Positions 1-11,935 of a stretch of DNA of 64,000 nt are shown in pieces. The DNA is from Collybia mongolica (lineage: Eukaryota > Basidiomycota > Agaricomycetes > Agaricales > Clitocybaceae). Under the pieces are notes generated by a model. That model saw only the letters and a program-made list of their open reading frames with translations. It made no database searches and had not been told where the DNA came from. The translations under genes and the position numbers were made by a program. The stretch covers positions 3,100,001-3,164,000 of the forward strand of contig JAAXNY010000004.1 of assembly GCA_013420905.1 (NCBI GenBank), read 5' to 3'. Each line of letters begins with the position of its first letter. Position 1 is the stretch's first letter.

Positions 1-1831
1 CCGCAAAAGTTGGCATAAGGCTGTGAAAGCTCGGAAGGCTGATACGGCATCTTCGAACCAGCGCAATGTCATCCACATAAATGCAGGTACTAGCACGATG
101 GTGAATGGTGCAATGGGCCATGTGAAAACTACTGTCACGACCCAGACACAGATGCCAGAAAGGAGGCCGTAAATAAGTTTGTATTGGGCGATCTCGTCCC
201 AGGTGTCGAAGATAGGACCTGTCTTCTTAAAATTATGAACTGCAATGAAGGTCGTCCCAAAAACAGGCAGCCAAAGAAGGAGGCCAGGTAATGATATCGT
301 GAAGAGGGAGATTGACCATATCAGCCTGAGAAATATACGTGGAATGATTATATGGCGAGGCAATGGTCGTCGGATTCTATCATCTTTGATGCCCCACTGC
401 GACAGCTGGTCTTGATAGGCCTACAAGAAATGAGGTCAGTGGTTTCCATGAAGATGTATGGAAGATTTGCCTTTAAATCACAGCATAATTTATCCTGTGT
501 TTGTTCTGGATGAATCGTCATTCTATTTTTATTGACGGAATGAATAACGGAGTGATCTGGGTTCAAGTCCCCGGTATTTATCTGCTTGAAGGCATCAAGG
601 AATGTTCGAATGACACGAACGTAATCCCCCAGACTCATACGCGTCCCTAGTGGAGCGTATATCCGGGTGGCAATTTTCGCGGTCCGAACAAGGTCCCAAG
701 ATGGCGAGTCGATCGTTCCAGAGCTGATTTTGTCATGTAACTGCGCTGTCAATTGTCGAATATTGTTGTAGTCCACGGGAGCCAGGAGCTCCGGGTTATC
801 CTAATTATGATGAACGAAGGAGTGATGATACGAACGGAATTCATACCTTAGCCCGAAACATTATGGGTTCATGAAATGTGACGAGAACATCCGAGCGAAA
901 GTGTTGGCGGTGCCTACAGGATTTGAAAATGAATGCAAGAACTTGATGTGAGGCATAAGACTTTGGTACATATATGTGACTGAGCATGTTAATACGGCGA
1001 TTTGAAAGTCTGGATTGCTTTGGTTCCGCGATACAACGTCGGAGACCAAGCGAGCAACTGAATTACTTTAAAATAAGAGAAATACATAGCAGGGAATTGT
1101 AGAAATATCCTGACCTCCAGTTTTGAGAGGAGCGATAGTAGGGTGATACCTGCTCATACCTTCCGGAAATAAACATACGGCATCACCGGCCTCCAGAGCC
1201 TTTAGACCATGATGTTAGCCAGAGATGAATGTATTGTTTGGATACTAAGCATACCTCCATGAGCTTCAACATCGCGTCAAAATTATCTGCGCTTCCATCT
1301 ACTGAATCCTTGCGACGTTTTATTGGAACTGTCCCAGCCGATTCTATGAGCCAACTCGTAAATGTCCTATGTCCGAACTGTGTCGCTTTCGCGGTCAAGC
1401 GAAGCATGTTACGTTTCTGTAGAGTTTCAGAATGCACCCAAGTCAAAGGAAATGTGGATGATATTTACCTTGGATGGGATTGATGTTACAAGAAGGCTAG
1501 ATGGGATGTTGGCTAAGATTACTGAAATTAGTTGTGGCTCACAGTGCATCCGTCAAAGAATTGCTGTGGTTGGCGCAAACAATACTTTATACGAAATTTA
1601 GGTACCGCAAAGCTTTGTACAGAGAACAATACCCACCATGGTTGGCCTGTTTCCGGTATCAGGTGCGCGTTCTCCACGACAATTGTGCCATAAAATATCT
1701 TGAGCACGAATTTAAAGAGAATTCTTAGAGAAGAAGTAAACCAGATGTCAGAGCTGACGGTTTGAGTAGAGTTACCTGATGAGAATGTATGACCAAGGTG
1801 TTGGTGACCCCCCCTTGGTCGTCACGGACAT
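1..1831 (-). CDS. GPT2: Glycerol-3-phosphate O-acyltransferase (Gpt2/Sct1 type), 3' end outside the window
   Basis: Acylates glycerol-3-phosphate (and probably dihydroxyacetone phosphate) at sn-1, the first step of glycerolipid synthesis in the ER membrane. Seen on the minus strand: a short first exon from ATG 1831, an intron at about 1775-1724, then LKIFYGTIVVEN and the acyltransferase block NHSNSLTD created by splicing (His and Asp of motif I). Next come LRLTAKATQFG, ESAGTVPIKRRKD and the glycerol-phosphate motif CLFPEGMSRYHPT near 1130-1175. Hydrophobic segments of the C-terminal membrane region lie at 1-340 (for example VVVFTWPIAPFTIVLVPAF). This order is that of fungal Gpt2/Sct1. The C-terminal tail runs off the left edge. 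It is head-to-head with RRP12, 237 bp apart. Family assignment is firm; the choice between the two yeast paralogues is not. Confidence 0.92.
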
Positions 1832-2068
1832 CGTGGTTCACTGTAAATGCTAATTGAGCCGAGTATTGCTTGGTCTCGGCTGATCACCACGTGGTTGATA
1901 AATAATCGAAAAAACTTTTTGGTGCACTTGACTTGATTATGACAAATTATCTGATTTTAGTTAAGAAAAATCCTCTGAGTTTGGCACTGACTGGAGAAGC
2001 CTGCTTGCCACGGCCAGCTTAGCTTATCCTAACTTCATCTTCTACGTTGATCGCATTCTCTTAATGAA

Positions 2069-5000
2069 ATGGAACAGGCCTTAGCCAAAGTTCGCCCTCA
2101 CATATCCTCTTCCTTGGCTCATCAAAAAACACCTGCTACTCTCCTCGTCGCCCTCGAATCTACTCTCAAAGAGCAGAAAGCAGAGGCGTCGCCGACGGCA
2201 TACTTCGCAGCGCTCCTTACGACACTTGATGGAACTATTCAGAGGCGTGATGTCGGACTGGATGAAGGCGATATATTGCCTGCAGAACTTTACATTTTAG
2301 CTTTAATCGCACCCTTCGTTGCCACACCAGTCATCCGCGCCAATCTCAACACTTTGCTTTCATTAACCGGCCCTCTATTTCCCTCTCTCAACGCGCATGC
2401 TCCTGCGTTACGATCTCAACTTTCCTTATATCATGTTATCTTCCAAGCCCTCGATCGATCCCAGCTAGAGACACAGGGAATCCGGCAAACATTTGCATCT
2501 GTCCTCCAACTTTGTCTGGATCCAAGACCGAAAGTGCGTAAGAAGGCCGCAGACCTTGTGAAAGACGTTGTCGCAGCGCCTCCTGCACCTCTTGCGCGAC
2601 ACCCATATGCAGAAAAAGTCGCGGAATGGGTCGAGTCTGCGTTATCATCCATAAATCCCAACCCACTAACTAGGCCTAAATCTGGAAAAATGGAGACACA
2701 AGGGAGTGAAATGGCAATACACACCCTAGCATTTCTACGACCCATATTTCCCAATCTCCCACCTACAGTAAGTGCACAGACGCCGTCCTGAAGTAATACG
2801 ACTCACGCGACCATAGTCAATTGCGCCTATCACTTCCCTTCTTCTTATGCTTCCACGCTTGGGAAACCCTTATCTTTCACAGTCTGTATACTCGATCTTG
2901 TCCGACCTATTTTCACTCTATCCTGGGGATGCATCGAATCATGTTGGTAAACAAATTTCAGATGTTCTGAAAGTATTGCTTTCGTCACCTCCGCCGAAAT
3001 CAGACATGACTCTCGCTCCATCCTGGATTCAGGTGGTTGGAGATGCAATGCTCACATATAACGCCGTCAACCAAGAAGGGTGCGCGAATGAACTTGGAAA
3101 AGTTTGGAGAACTATATGGAATTTCCTGGACTCGAATAATCTCGCAACGAGGAAGGCATCAGGAAGTTCCCTTGATACCCTTTGCCATTGCTTCAACTCG
3201 GACCTTATATCCTCCGCACTCCAAGATGACGGATCAAAGTCGACCATTCGTCGAATAATCTCGCAGGTTACCAAAGCCCTCGATTCTTTGGTATATGCTC
3301 GATCAATGCCGGAACTCCTTTCTGTTGTATCTTCCTTGATTATTAGCCTCCGACAAAGGATTGGACTTCGAACATCACCCACCGTAGCTGAGTCTCTTCT
3401 TCTACCACTTATTACACACCTGGGAGAGCTACGTTCATCAAAAGGGTTCGAGCACAAGGAAGGGGTGGATGCTGCTTTATCCACGGCAATGCAAATCCTT
3501 GGCCCTGAGGTTCTAATGCGACTTCTTCCCCTGAATCTCGAACCCTCTGACCGGTATGTATCCTATTTTCTTTCTATCAAGCGGCCCTAACGAGCTCATC
3601 TTAGCGAAGCTGGTCGGGAACCTCGTGCTTATATGTTGCCGTTGTTATCACTTCCACATCCTTCTCCCTTAAGACATTTTGTGTCTTATTTCGTCCCACT
3701 GAGCGAGCGCATGTTCGATTTGCAACAGAAAGCGGAGAGGGAAGGTCGCGGTTCGGAGGCAAAGGTCTGGAGTGTTCTAGTGACTCAAGTATGGTCGGGA
3801 CTAGTAGGGTACTGTTCAGCTACAGTGGACCTCACACATGTGAGACCCAATGTGTTTATCTTAACAACGCCTGACTTTTAATCTGCAGGCTCTTGATCCG
3901 GCCTTTTCTCAACTCCTTTCCCAGTTACTTTACGGTCAACCTGACCTTCGACCAGCCATACTAAGGGCCCTCAAAGTCATGGTTGATTCCAATGTCACAT
4001 TATTATCACTCAAGGAAAATCCTCTATACTCTGAAACCATTACCCCTATGGAGGCTGCCGAAAATGTCGCCTTTCTTCGAACCCAAGCCGAGAGTTGGTT
4101 GGCCGTCTTTTTCAATGTTTTCGGTAGTGTTAGTAGGGACGGTCGAGGTATGGTTGGAGACGTTATCAGCGCCTGGGTCGCCATTGCTGGTGAAGAAGTT
4201 CGTGTCCAGTTGTTTTTTCGAAGACCCTACTAAGATCACGCAGGAAATCACCAAGGCATATAGCAAGGTTGTTGAGCTGTTCAAAAACAATCTCGCAAGT
4301 TCATCCAGGGCATCTGCTCAGCACGGAGGTAACTCTGATTCAAGAAATGCAACAGCAACAACGCAAGATATCTTGATACTCCTTCTGCCTCATCTCTGTG
4401 CCTCGGACGCTACCGGATTATTCAATCTGTGCCTATCGAATGATGTTATCGGGGGAAAGGACAACGGTGTACAAAAGCGAGGATACAAAATCTTGGCTAA
4501 ACTTGTCGAAAGTGGCAAGGTCACTGTGGACGCGGAAACAATTCTTCGTCAGTTGGATGAATTAGCTGATGGCTTGGCCCCTGCGGCCAAAAAAGTAATG
4601 TATATGTATCATTGGCAAACGCTAGCTGACATTCAAAAAGGATCGATTCCATTTACTATCTTTCCTGATCCCTCTAATTCCATCAACCTCGATGCATGTT
4701 ATCCCTTCCTTGGTCCCAGAAGTTATCTTGGGGACAAAAGAGCCATCGGAAAAGGCCAGGACCGCTGCTTTCGACGTAATTTTATCAATGGGTAGGAAAA
4801 TGAATGAGGGAGGCGTTGTGAAGAGAGAGATGATTGATGGTATGGATGATGGTGTTGATGGTGTGTCAAGAAAAAATTACTTTTCAACTGCGTCTGACTC
4901 TCGAATAGCCACTGCAAATATAGAAGAATTCTTGACCATGGTGGCCGGTGGCCTTGCTGGGGCAAGCCCCCACATGATTAGTGCAACGGTGACAGCCATA

Positions 5001-6288
5001 TCTCGTCTTGTCTTTGAGTTCAAAGGTTGATTCGACTGTTAATCTTCCTGCATGAGACCTCAATTCTGGTTTTACATCTAGATGTGATTTCTCACAGCAT
5101 GCACACAGAGATCTTCACAACTTTGCTCGTATTTCTCTCATCTGCAAATAGGGAGATCGTCAAATCCATCCTCGGTTTTATCAAACTCGCAATCCATACG
5201 CTTCCAGCGGAACTCATCCAACCCCATCTCAAAGAACTTATCCCGGCGTTATTAAGCTGGTCTCATGACCATAAGAACCACTTCAAACAAAAAGTACGAC
5301 ATATTTTTGAGCGGATACTCAGACGATTTGGATGGGATGAAGTGTATCTGTATGCTGGTGATGAGGAAGCCGGAAAGGTCCTTGTAAACATTAAAAAGCG
5401 CAAAGAACGTGCAAAACGTAAAAAGGCTAATGGCAAGAACGAGGACGAAGAGGGCGACGAGGTTGATCCCTCCTTTTTGGCCTTGGTATGAATAACAGCT
5501 GATTTCACTGTTTAGGTGATCTCGAAGCCTGTAACAGGTGATGCCTTCGAGGACGTTCTATATGGCAGTGAAAGTGAACTGGAAGTGAGCGACGATGAGA
5601 CCCCAGCCACCCGGCCAAGTGGGTATTCCAAGAAAAAACCTTCGGACCACGGCGTTCGACTGAGAATGGATGACGACGAACCGATGGACCTACTTCAGGG
5701 TGCAGCGTCTCGCCTTACAAGTACCTTTTTTTTAAAATGATATAATCAAAAATTGACATGGTGTATAGCTTCTGATTTGAGTCGCCGTCGTAAGCCAGGG
5801 CAAGACGCCGCTCATTTCAAGACGGACGAAGACACTGGGAAAATGATCATTGACAAGGAGGGTGCTTCCAACGGCGAAGCTGCTGGACTGCAAGACGCAG
5901 CCGGTATGGCCTACCAAGAAACCATAACATCTGTTGATGGTTTCACAAGGGGACCTAATGGCCAAGTCAAGTTCAACAAGGACACTAAAAAGCGAAGGCG
6001 AGAGAATGACGAGATGGAGGACATTGAGATGGCAGATGGGGAGACTTCCGTTGCGAAACCGAAAAGAAGCAAGGGAAAAAATGATGTCAAATTTGGCCAC
6101 GAATTCAAAGCGAAGGTAATATCCCCCTCTCCACTGAACGTATACACTTACCGATCCACTGATAGAAAGCTGGCGGAGATGTCAAGAAGGGGGCTGTGGA
6201 CCCGTACGCCTACATGTCACTATCACAGGCCGCCAAAAAAGGAGAGCGTAGAGGACGTAGTCGTATTGGTATCACAGGGAAAAAATAG
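2069..6288 (+). CDS. RRP12: RRP12, HEAT-repeat pre-rRNA processing and ribosome export factor
   Basis: Rrp12 binds pre-ribosomes and is needed for maturation and nuclear export of both subunits. The protein starts MEQALAKVRPHISSSLAHQ and is helical, HEAT-like, throughout. The NUC173 region spans about 2847-3590, with PSWIQVVGDAMLTYNAV and LDSNNLATRKASGSSLDTLC. The conserved late helix FGWDEVYLYAGDEEAG lies at about 5326-5370 and is followed by a Lys-rich tail (KKRKERAKRKKA) and an acidic/basic C-terminus with nuclear localisation character. Introns of about 50-60 bp interrupt the gene; the last exon, about 6169-6288, ends GRSRIGITGKK before TAG. The length, well over 1,200 residues, fits the family. 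It is convergent with the PAC2 gene, with only 76 bp between the stop codons. Confidence 0.93.
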
Positions 6289-6364
6289 AAGTAATCAGTA
6301 TTAGTTGGGCATATCACATATACTACTACATAGTTTGCTAACTTTTGTTCAACGTCGCAGGAGA

Positions 6365-7367
6365 TCACCCATACAAAGACTGATCGTGAGGTGCACCGAA
6401 AAGGCCCTGCTTCCAACTACTTGGAGATTTCCACTCCTCGATCACTGAATCCAAGCTGACGACTTTCGCCACCACAGCTGCTAAAAGATGGGCATCTGTT
6501 CTATTATCTCCTTCCAGGACGAATTGTAGGAGCAACGCGGTAGGGATGGACCATGTATCAGGCAGAGAACTTAGGATTCGTCGGGTCAAGCCCCCCCCAG
6601 GAATAAAGGGTATATCCCCGTGCCCCGCATCAGCTTGAGAATGTTGAAGTATAGGGGATGTATACACCGGGATTGGCAATGTGTTCAAAGTATCCAATGT
6701 TGTTCCATGTAACTTCGGACTTCTCTGAAGTTGTACTTGATACGTTGGTGTACTTTGCCGAATATGAAAAATTGATGGATCTCTTCGGCAGAATATGCAA
6801 GACTTACAACATCTGTGAGTCCATTCGGTTGGTCAAATCTACACCCGAAAGGAACAAGACACAACCAAAGCCAGATTTCTCGATAAATCGGAGAAGAGAG
6901 GTCACAAATTCCGATTTTCGTGACTGGAAATAAAGAGCTATGGAACCAAATTCAACAAGATGAGACCATGATTTACCTTTAGGACGGGAGACCTTTGCTG
7001 AATGACAAGCAAATTCGTGCCGTCCTTGCCATACACTAGAACCCATGGTCATCAGAGTTGGATTACAATAATACAGCTCAAGTCACAATACGTACGTTCA
7101 AGAGGTGCTGTGATTCCTTCAGCTCCATCTTCTCTTCCTCCGGCCACAGGAACAAAGAATTCTGGATCAAATACGGCAAGACGAATGAGGGAGGACGATG
7201 CAATGAGGAGATCTGTCGCAAGCTGGGAGACATTTGCGGTAGAAACAACAGGCTACCAAATGTTTGAGCGGCAATAAAGAGGTGGGAATGACAGGGGGAC
7301 AAACAACGATGAGAGTCTTTCCAGAGAGGTCTGATGAATTTAAAGTGGGGTAGATGAAAGTGTCCAT
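6365..7367 (-). CDS. PSMG2: Proteasome assembly chaperone 2 (PAC2 / PSMG2 / Add66)
   Basis: PAC2 pairs with PAC1 and guides assembly of the 20S proteasome alpha ring. Start ATG 7367 gives MDTFIYPTLNSSDLSGKTLI, which splices to PVVSTANVSQLATDLLIAS, the conserved N-terminal strand-helix unit. Then come LAVFDPEFFVPVAGGREDG, VYGKDGTNLLVIQQRSPVLK and a helix SEFVTSLLRFIEKSG. The diagnostic C-terminal block has IPGGGLTRRIL, LLLQFVLEGDNRTDA and the terminal PSSWKQGLFG, matching the IPGGG, KFVSEGDN and PSSW segments of human PSMG2. At least four introns are implied. A run of eight C (minus-strand G) at about 6592-6599 lies in the IPGGG codons and is a likely sequencing-error site. Upstream and in the same direction is ETF alpha. 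Confidence 0.88.
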
Positions 7368-7573
7368 GTTTCGCGCGTTGTTCAACAAGAGAAAGTTGTG
7401 AATTGCCAGTGAATTGCAAGATAAGCCAAAACATCCGAGTCTATTACCCGAGGTCACGTCAGCATTCAATCTCATTTCACTCCAACACTCAGTACTTGGG
7501 TTCCACTGTGTGCACATTTTGCAATTATATGGGTTTATGTGATCCACGCAAGATTATAATTCTAAGAGTCTAT

Positions 7574-8731
7574 CTACTGCTTGATCTTATTAACAAGTTC
7601 GGGGACGACTTCAAACAAATCGCCGACAAGACCAACATCCGCCACTTGGAAGATGGGTGCATCAGGATCCTAGAGCAACAGCATAAGCTACCACATGGTA
7701 AAATAAAACAACAGTAATCAGCTTACCTTATTAATGGCGACAATAAGTTTTGAATCTTTCATCCCAGCCAAGTGTTGAATTGCCCCAGAAATACCGATCG
7801 CCATGTACAACTCGGGAGCTACAACCTTGCCAGTTTGACCAACTTGTAAAGAATTGTCTGCATATCCAGCATCAACAGCGGCACGAGATGCACCAACAGC
7901 AGCCCCGAGTGCGTCCGCAAGCGGATACAGGGTAGATGCAAAGGTCTCTGCATTTTTTAAGGCACGGCCACCAGATACAACTCGACTGGCAACACCTAGG
8001 TCTGGACGATCGGATTTTGTGAGGGTTGTCTTCATATGCTGTGATGAGGATTCCGATATAACCACAGGGTCCAGTGGGCTGGATTCGACTTCGTTGCCTT
8101 CTTGGGATGACGCAGCAGCGAAGGCGGTGCCTCGGACGGTGAAAAATTTGATTGGGATAGACGAAGACGCACGGACAGTCGCAATTGCATTTCCAGCGTA
8201 TATAGGACGAGTGAACGTTGTGCTGTTATTTGAAGAATCATGATCCACTGAGATGACATCAGATATAGCTGGAGCATCAAGTGTTGCGGCGACGCGGGGA
8301 AGCAGAGATTTCGCAAAGGAGGAGGTTGAAGATACAACATGTGTGAAAGGCGGAGATCGTGAAAGTAATTTCACAAGTAGTGGTGAAATTACTTCCGGAA
8401 GTGGTTCCGAGTATTGTGTGGAGGTCGAGTGTAGGACAGATGTTAAACCTTGGAGCCTAGAAAAAAGGTAAATTAGCCAACCATACATGGAACGAGACAT
8501 ACAGAAGTACTTTTTTGCTTGGTCAACAACGCCTTGAACATATTCCGAAGCACCGACAACTAGCCCTGTAACTTGCCCTCCCAACTGTTCAGCTGCAGTG
8601 AGAGCAGATAGCGAACCAGAATCCAGAACGCCCTGTCTGTGCTCTAAGAGCACCAGGGCATGGGGGGAGGCCGGAGTGACATAAAAACGAGAAAATACTC
8701 GAGAGCAGACGGCGAATCGTGCTCGTAACAT
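7574..8731 (-). CDS. ETFA: Electron transfer flavoprotein alpha subunit, mitochondrial
   Basis: With ETF beta it takes electrons from matrix acyl-CoA and other dehydrogenases and passes them to ETF-ubiquinone oxidoreductase. The chosen start, ATG 8731, gives [18 protein letters not shown], a typical mitochondrial presequence; an in-frame ATG lies about 60 bp upstream. The N-terminal domain runs from [14 protein letters not shown]. The C-terminal FAD-binding domain carries [51 protein letters not shown], and in the last exon [19 protein letters not shown], ending VNKIKQ. A 54-bp intron at about 8457-8510 is in frame and stop-free, so naive translation inserts 18 false residues after QAKK. The last exon (7574-about 7670) is separated by an intron that breaks INK/DPDAP. 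PEX5 starts 231 bp away on the other strand, so the two probably share a promoter region. Confidence 0.95.
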
Positions 8732-8962
8732 TTTAGGAGGCACACTGGAGCAACCCCGGAGCTTGACCCAGGATATCCAAATCATTATCACGTGTGCATA
8801 GACTAGTCACGTTCTGTTTCCGAACCCCGATCAATATCCGACCGTTTATCAGGTGTGGAAGTCCGGGTGAACTCTGGACCGACTGCTCTAAATCGTTGCC
8901 AAACCCCAAAAGAGCTCGGACGACTTCACCACTTGTGGAATTAATTCCAACTCACGTTCACC

Positions 8963-10491
8963 ATGTCATTTCAAGGCCTCATATCTGGTTCTGAATGTGC
9001 TGTTCCTACAAACCCGCTCTCCCAAGTGCTCAAGCATACAGAGAGCGATCGCAGTTTACAGCAGGTCTGCTTCACACTTTCTAATCCGTGTTATCACAGA
9101 TGATGACGATTCCACAGGATAGAACAACTGGTCCTTCTTCTTCTAGAGTACGTTTATCACTTATCTCACTCGTGACTAAATTGCCAATGACTACTCACAG
9201 CTTCACCAACTTCCTGGACTATCCACACCATCTACGAGCCAGCACGACATAGCTCTCGCGCGCCAGTTTTTCGAAACTAATCCGCATGCCTACGGGCTTG
9301 GTCCACAATTCTCACCTGCACACGCAGCAGAGTTAACGAGATTAAACGGGTTCCAAAATAATCGAACAGATTTAAATGAGGCTTGGATGGAGCAGAACAA
9401 TCGAGCATATGCGGAACCCAGTAATGCATCTGGAGCCTGGAGTGCCGAATACGATATCACCTCTCAGGTATCACCACAAGTACCAGTATCACATGCAAAT
9501 GTGTTGGGGAGATCTGAATGTATGTGAGATATTGGTTGGCACTCTATTTCATTAACGATTTACCGTTATTAGATCAGCAAAGGACATCATATCCGACCTA
9601 CACAGGCTCTGTGCCATTGGGAATGTACGGTATGGGTTCAGGCCTTGGTATGTACCAAGGAATGAACAATGTTATGGGTGAAGGCAAAGGAAAAGGAAGA
9701 GAGAGGGAGGCGGATTTTGAAGCGGCGTTCGCGCAGATCGCTGCTTCTTTATCACCTACTCAGGCAGAGGCCCCGCGTATCGTGGAAGTGGAAGACGAGA
9801 TTGCGAATCTTGAGGAAACTGTGAAGGGTCTTTCTGTTGACGCCGACTCAGAGTACGGCACCGATTTCAAGAAGTCAGTATGTTCATATGATAAAGCACC
9901 GTCAACGCTGATGTTTCGATCAGAGTATGGGATCACCTCCAAAACTCTGACCTCCCACCGCCCAAAGAAGACCTCTCCAAGTGGGAATCTGAATTTAACC
10001 AACTTATGTCTGCCCAACGCGACGACCTTGGTCACGACTATGGTGCGTCAATGCAACGAGCTTGGGAGGGCGGCATCGGCGACTTCCAGGAGAAGGAGCT
10101 CGAAGCCCCTCGTATGCATTTTGACGCTGAAGGAATTCCTATACTCGGAGACTATGTCTTCGGTAAAATTTACATCCCTACCTTTATTCCGATCGTTGAT
10201 CCCAGCCTCAGAGCGCAACAACAAATATGTTAGCCAACCACATTCTCGATCGCTCCTTGATGATGCCAAGGCTCTGCTGGATCAAAACGGTTCACTGTCT
10301 GAAGCAGCCCTTCTGTTAGAAGCCGCAATTCAAAAAGGTGAACTGGGCGAAGGAGGCTATGAGGCCTGGATACTTCTAGGTGAAACTCGGAATATGGATG
10401 AACGTGAAGACGCAGGCATGCGAGCATTGGTTGAAGGTGTAAGAAGGGCTGAAGAGGTTGGTGTTGCAGGGGCTGGTATGATGGTGTGTAG

Positions 10492-10526
<35 letters not shown>

Positions 10527-11365
10527 GGGTCGTCTAACTTCAAACAATAAGTCTTTGGCAATTTCGTACACCAACGAATCATTCGATAGAGCATCCCATA
10601 CCATACTTCTTCGTTGGCTCAGAGCCCGTTTCCCATCCATGGAAATACCAGATGAAACCATCAAAGCTATAGCTACGCACTCTTCCTGGGATACACACAG
10701 CCGAATCACGGACCTATTTCTAAATCTTGCGCGTTCCCAGCACGCTCAAGGTGTAATGGATCCTGAGGTTCAGGTCGGTTTAGGGGTACTCTTTTATACC
10801 AATGGCGACTACGATAGAGCGAAAGATTGTTTTGAGAGCGCACTGATCGCTCGGCCAAAGGTAGTAATCGTATTTCAGTGAATAGCCTTCCCAACACTAA
10901 ACTACCCCGCCATAGGATTATCTCCTATGGAATCGGCTAGGTTCATCCCTCTCTAATGGTAGCAAGCCAGAGGAGGCCCTGGGTGCATACCGAGAAGCGC
11001 TTGAACTGAGGCCAACCTACACCCGAGCCATATATAACGTTGGTGTTGCTTGTCCGTGATCTTACCTATTCAATTTCCACGCTTCTGACGACCTACTTCA
11101 GGTCTTAATATTGGTGCACACAAAGAGGCAGCGGAACACTTCCTGAGCGCGTTGAATCTACAAGAATCCACAAACGGAGGCACAAGTGAACAGCTTTGGT
11201 TTACGCTGCGACGTGCCCTGCTCTCCATGGTATGGCTAGCTTTCAGTCTTGTATACTAATTGATCATACCTCACAACACAGGATCGCCCTGATCTAGCAG
11301 AACTTGCTAAACCAGAGGCCAAAACAAGTCTGGACATTTTCCGGCGAGATGGCTTCGATTTCTAA
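8963..11365 (+). CDS. PEX5: PEX5, peroxisomal PTS1 import receptor (TPR protein)
   Basis: Pex5 binds C-terminal SKL-type signals in the cytosol and docks at the peroxisome membrane. The start [21 protein letters not shown] carries the conserved N-terminal cysteine needed for receptor recycling by monoubiquitination. The disordered half has WxxxF/Y-type Pex14-binding motifs, including GAWSAEYD (about 9440) and [12 protein letters not shown] (about 9975-10010), then [13 protein letters not shown]. The TPR half runs from about 10210: [71 protein letters not shown], and the last exon ends [12 protein letters not shown]. Exons near 9573, 10545 and 11280 were joined by reading frame and splice signals. 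An intron after GAGMM contains a (CT)15 tract. Confidence 0.95.
10495..10524 (+). repeat. (CT)15 microsatellite inside a PEX5 intron
   Basis: Fifteen uninterrupted CT units lie a few bases after the intron donor (gtgtgtag) and before the acceptor at about 10548. Because the tract is intronic, length changes would leave the reading frame intact, though they could affect splicing of this short intron. Confidence 0.95.
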
Positions 11366-11935
11366 GTACGATCCAAACTTATTATGAATGATGCCAGACT
11401 TATGCGAACATAGCTTCTTTTAAATAAAACTCTTACCAAGATGAACTTGGGTCTTGTCTTCATATTTAGGCTCACACTATACGTACTACATGCATTTACG
11501 ATGGTAGATCACAATATATACCATGATATTATTCACACTGGACTTGTAGAAAGCCCTGGTGACCAGTATTGCTTCGGTGTCTTAATCTAAAGCTAAGTGG
11601 GCATTCCAGAAGATCTTACTAAACGGGGCATCAGACTCGCAAAATAACATGATCTCACACCATTGACCAGTGGCTGGAAAACCAAATTCATCCAGCCCGA
11701 TTGGCTGGGGCGACCGGTATCAACGGACCGCCGGACCTGATCAATCATAATACTGTGACTCAGTACCAGTACTCATGACTCTCAAGAGGTTTGTTGGATT
11801 CCTCACAACGACCCATTGCCCCTTGGAATCAAAGATCAACCTTTCAACATCCTAATGTCAACTGGAGACGTGCAGATGTTTTTATCTTCATTATTGCTCA
11901 TCTTGCGTATCTTGACGTCAGTTTAAAGTCATACA
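11366..11935. other. Intergenic region between PEX5 and ILV3
   Basis: About 570 bp with no convincing coding exon. It holds the PEX5 3' end and the ILV3 5' region. A GC-rich patch at 11711-11735 contains repeated CCG/CGG triplets of the kind bound by Zn2Cys6 regulators. The true ILV3 first exon may lie in the last 150 bp; several ATGs exist (11776, 11851, 11877) and none is clearly supported. Confidence 0.5.
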
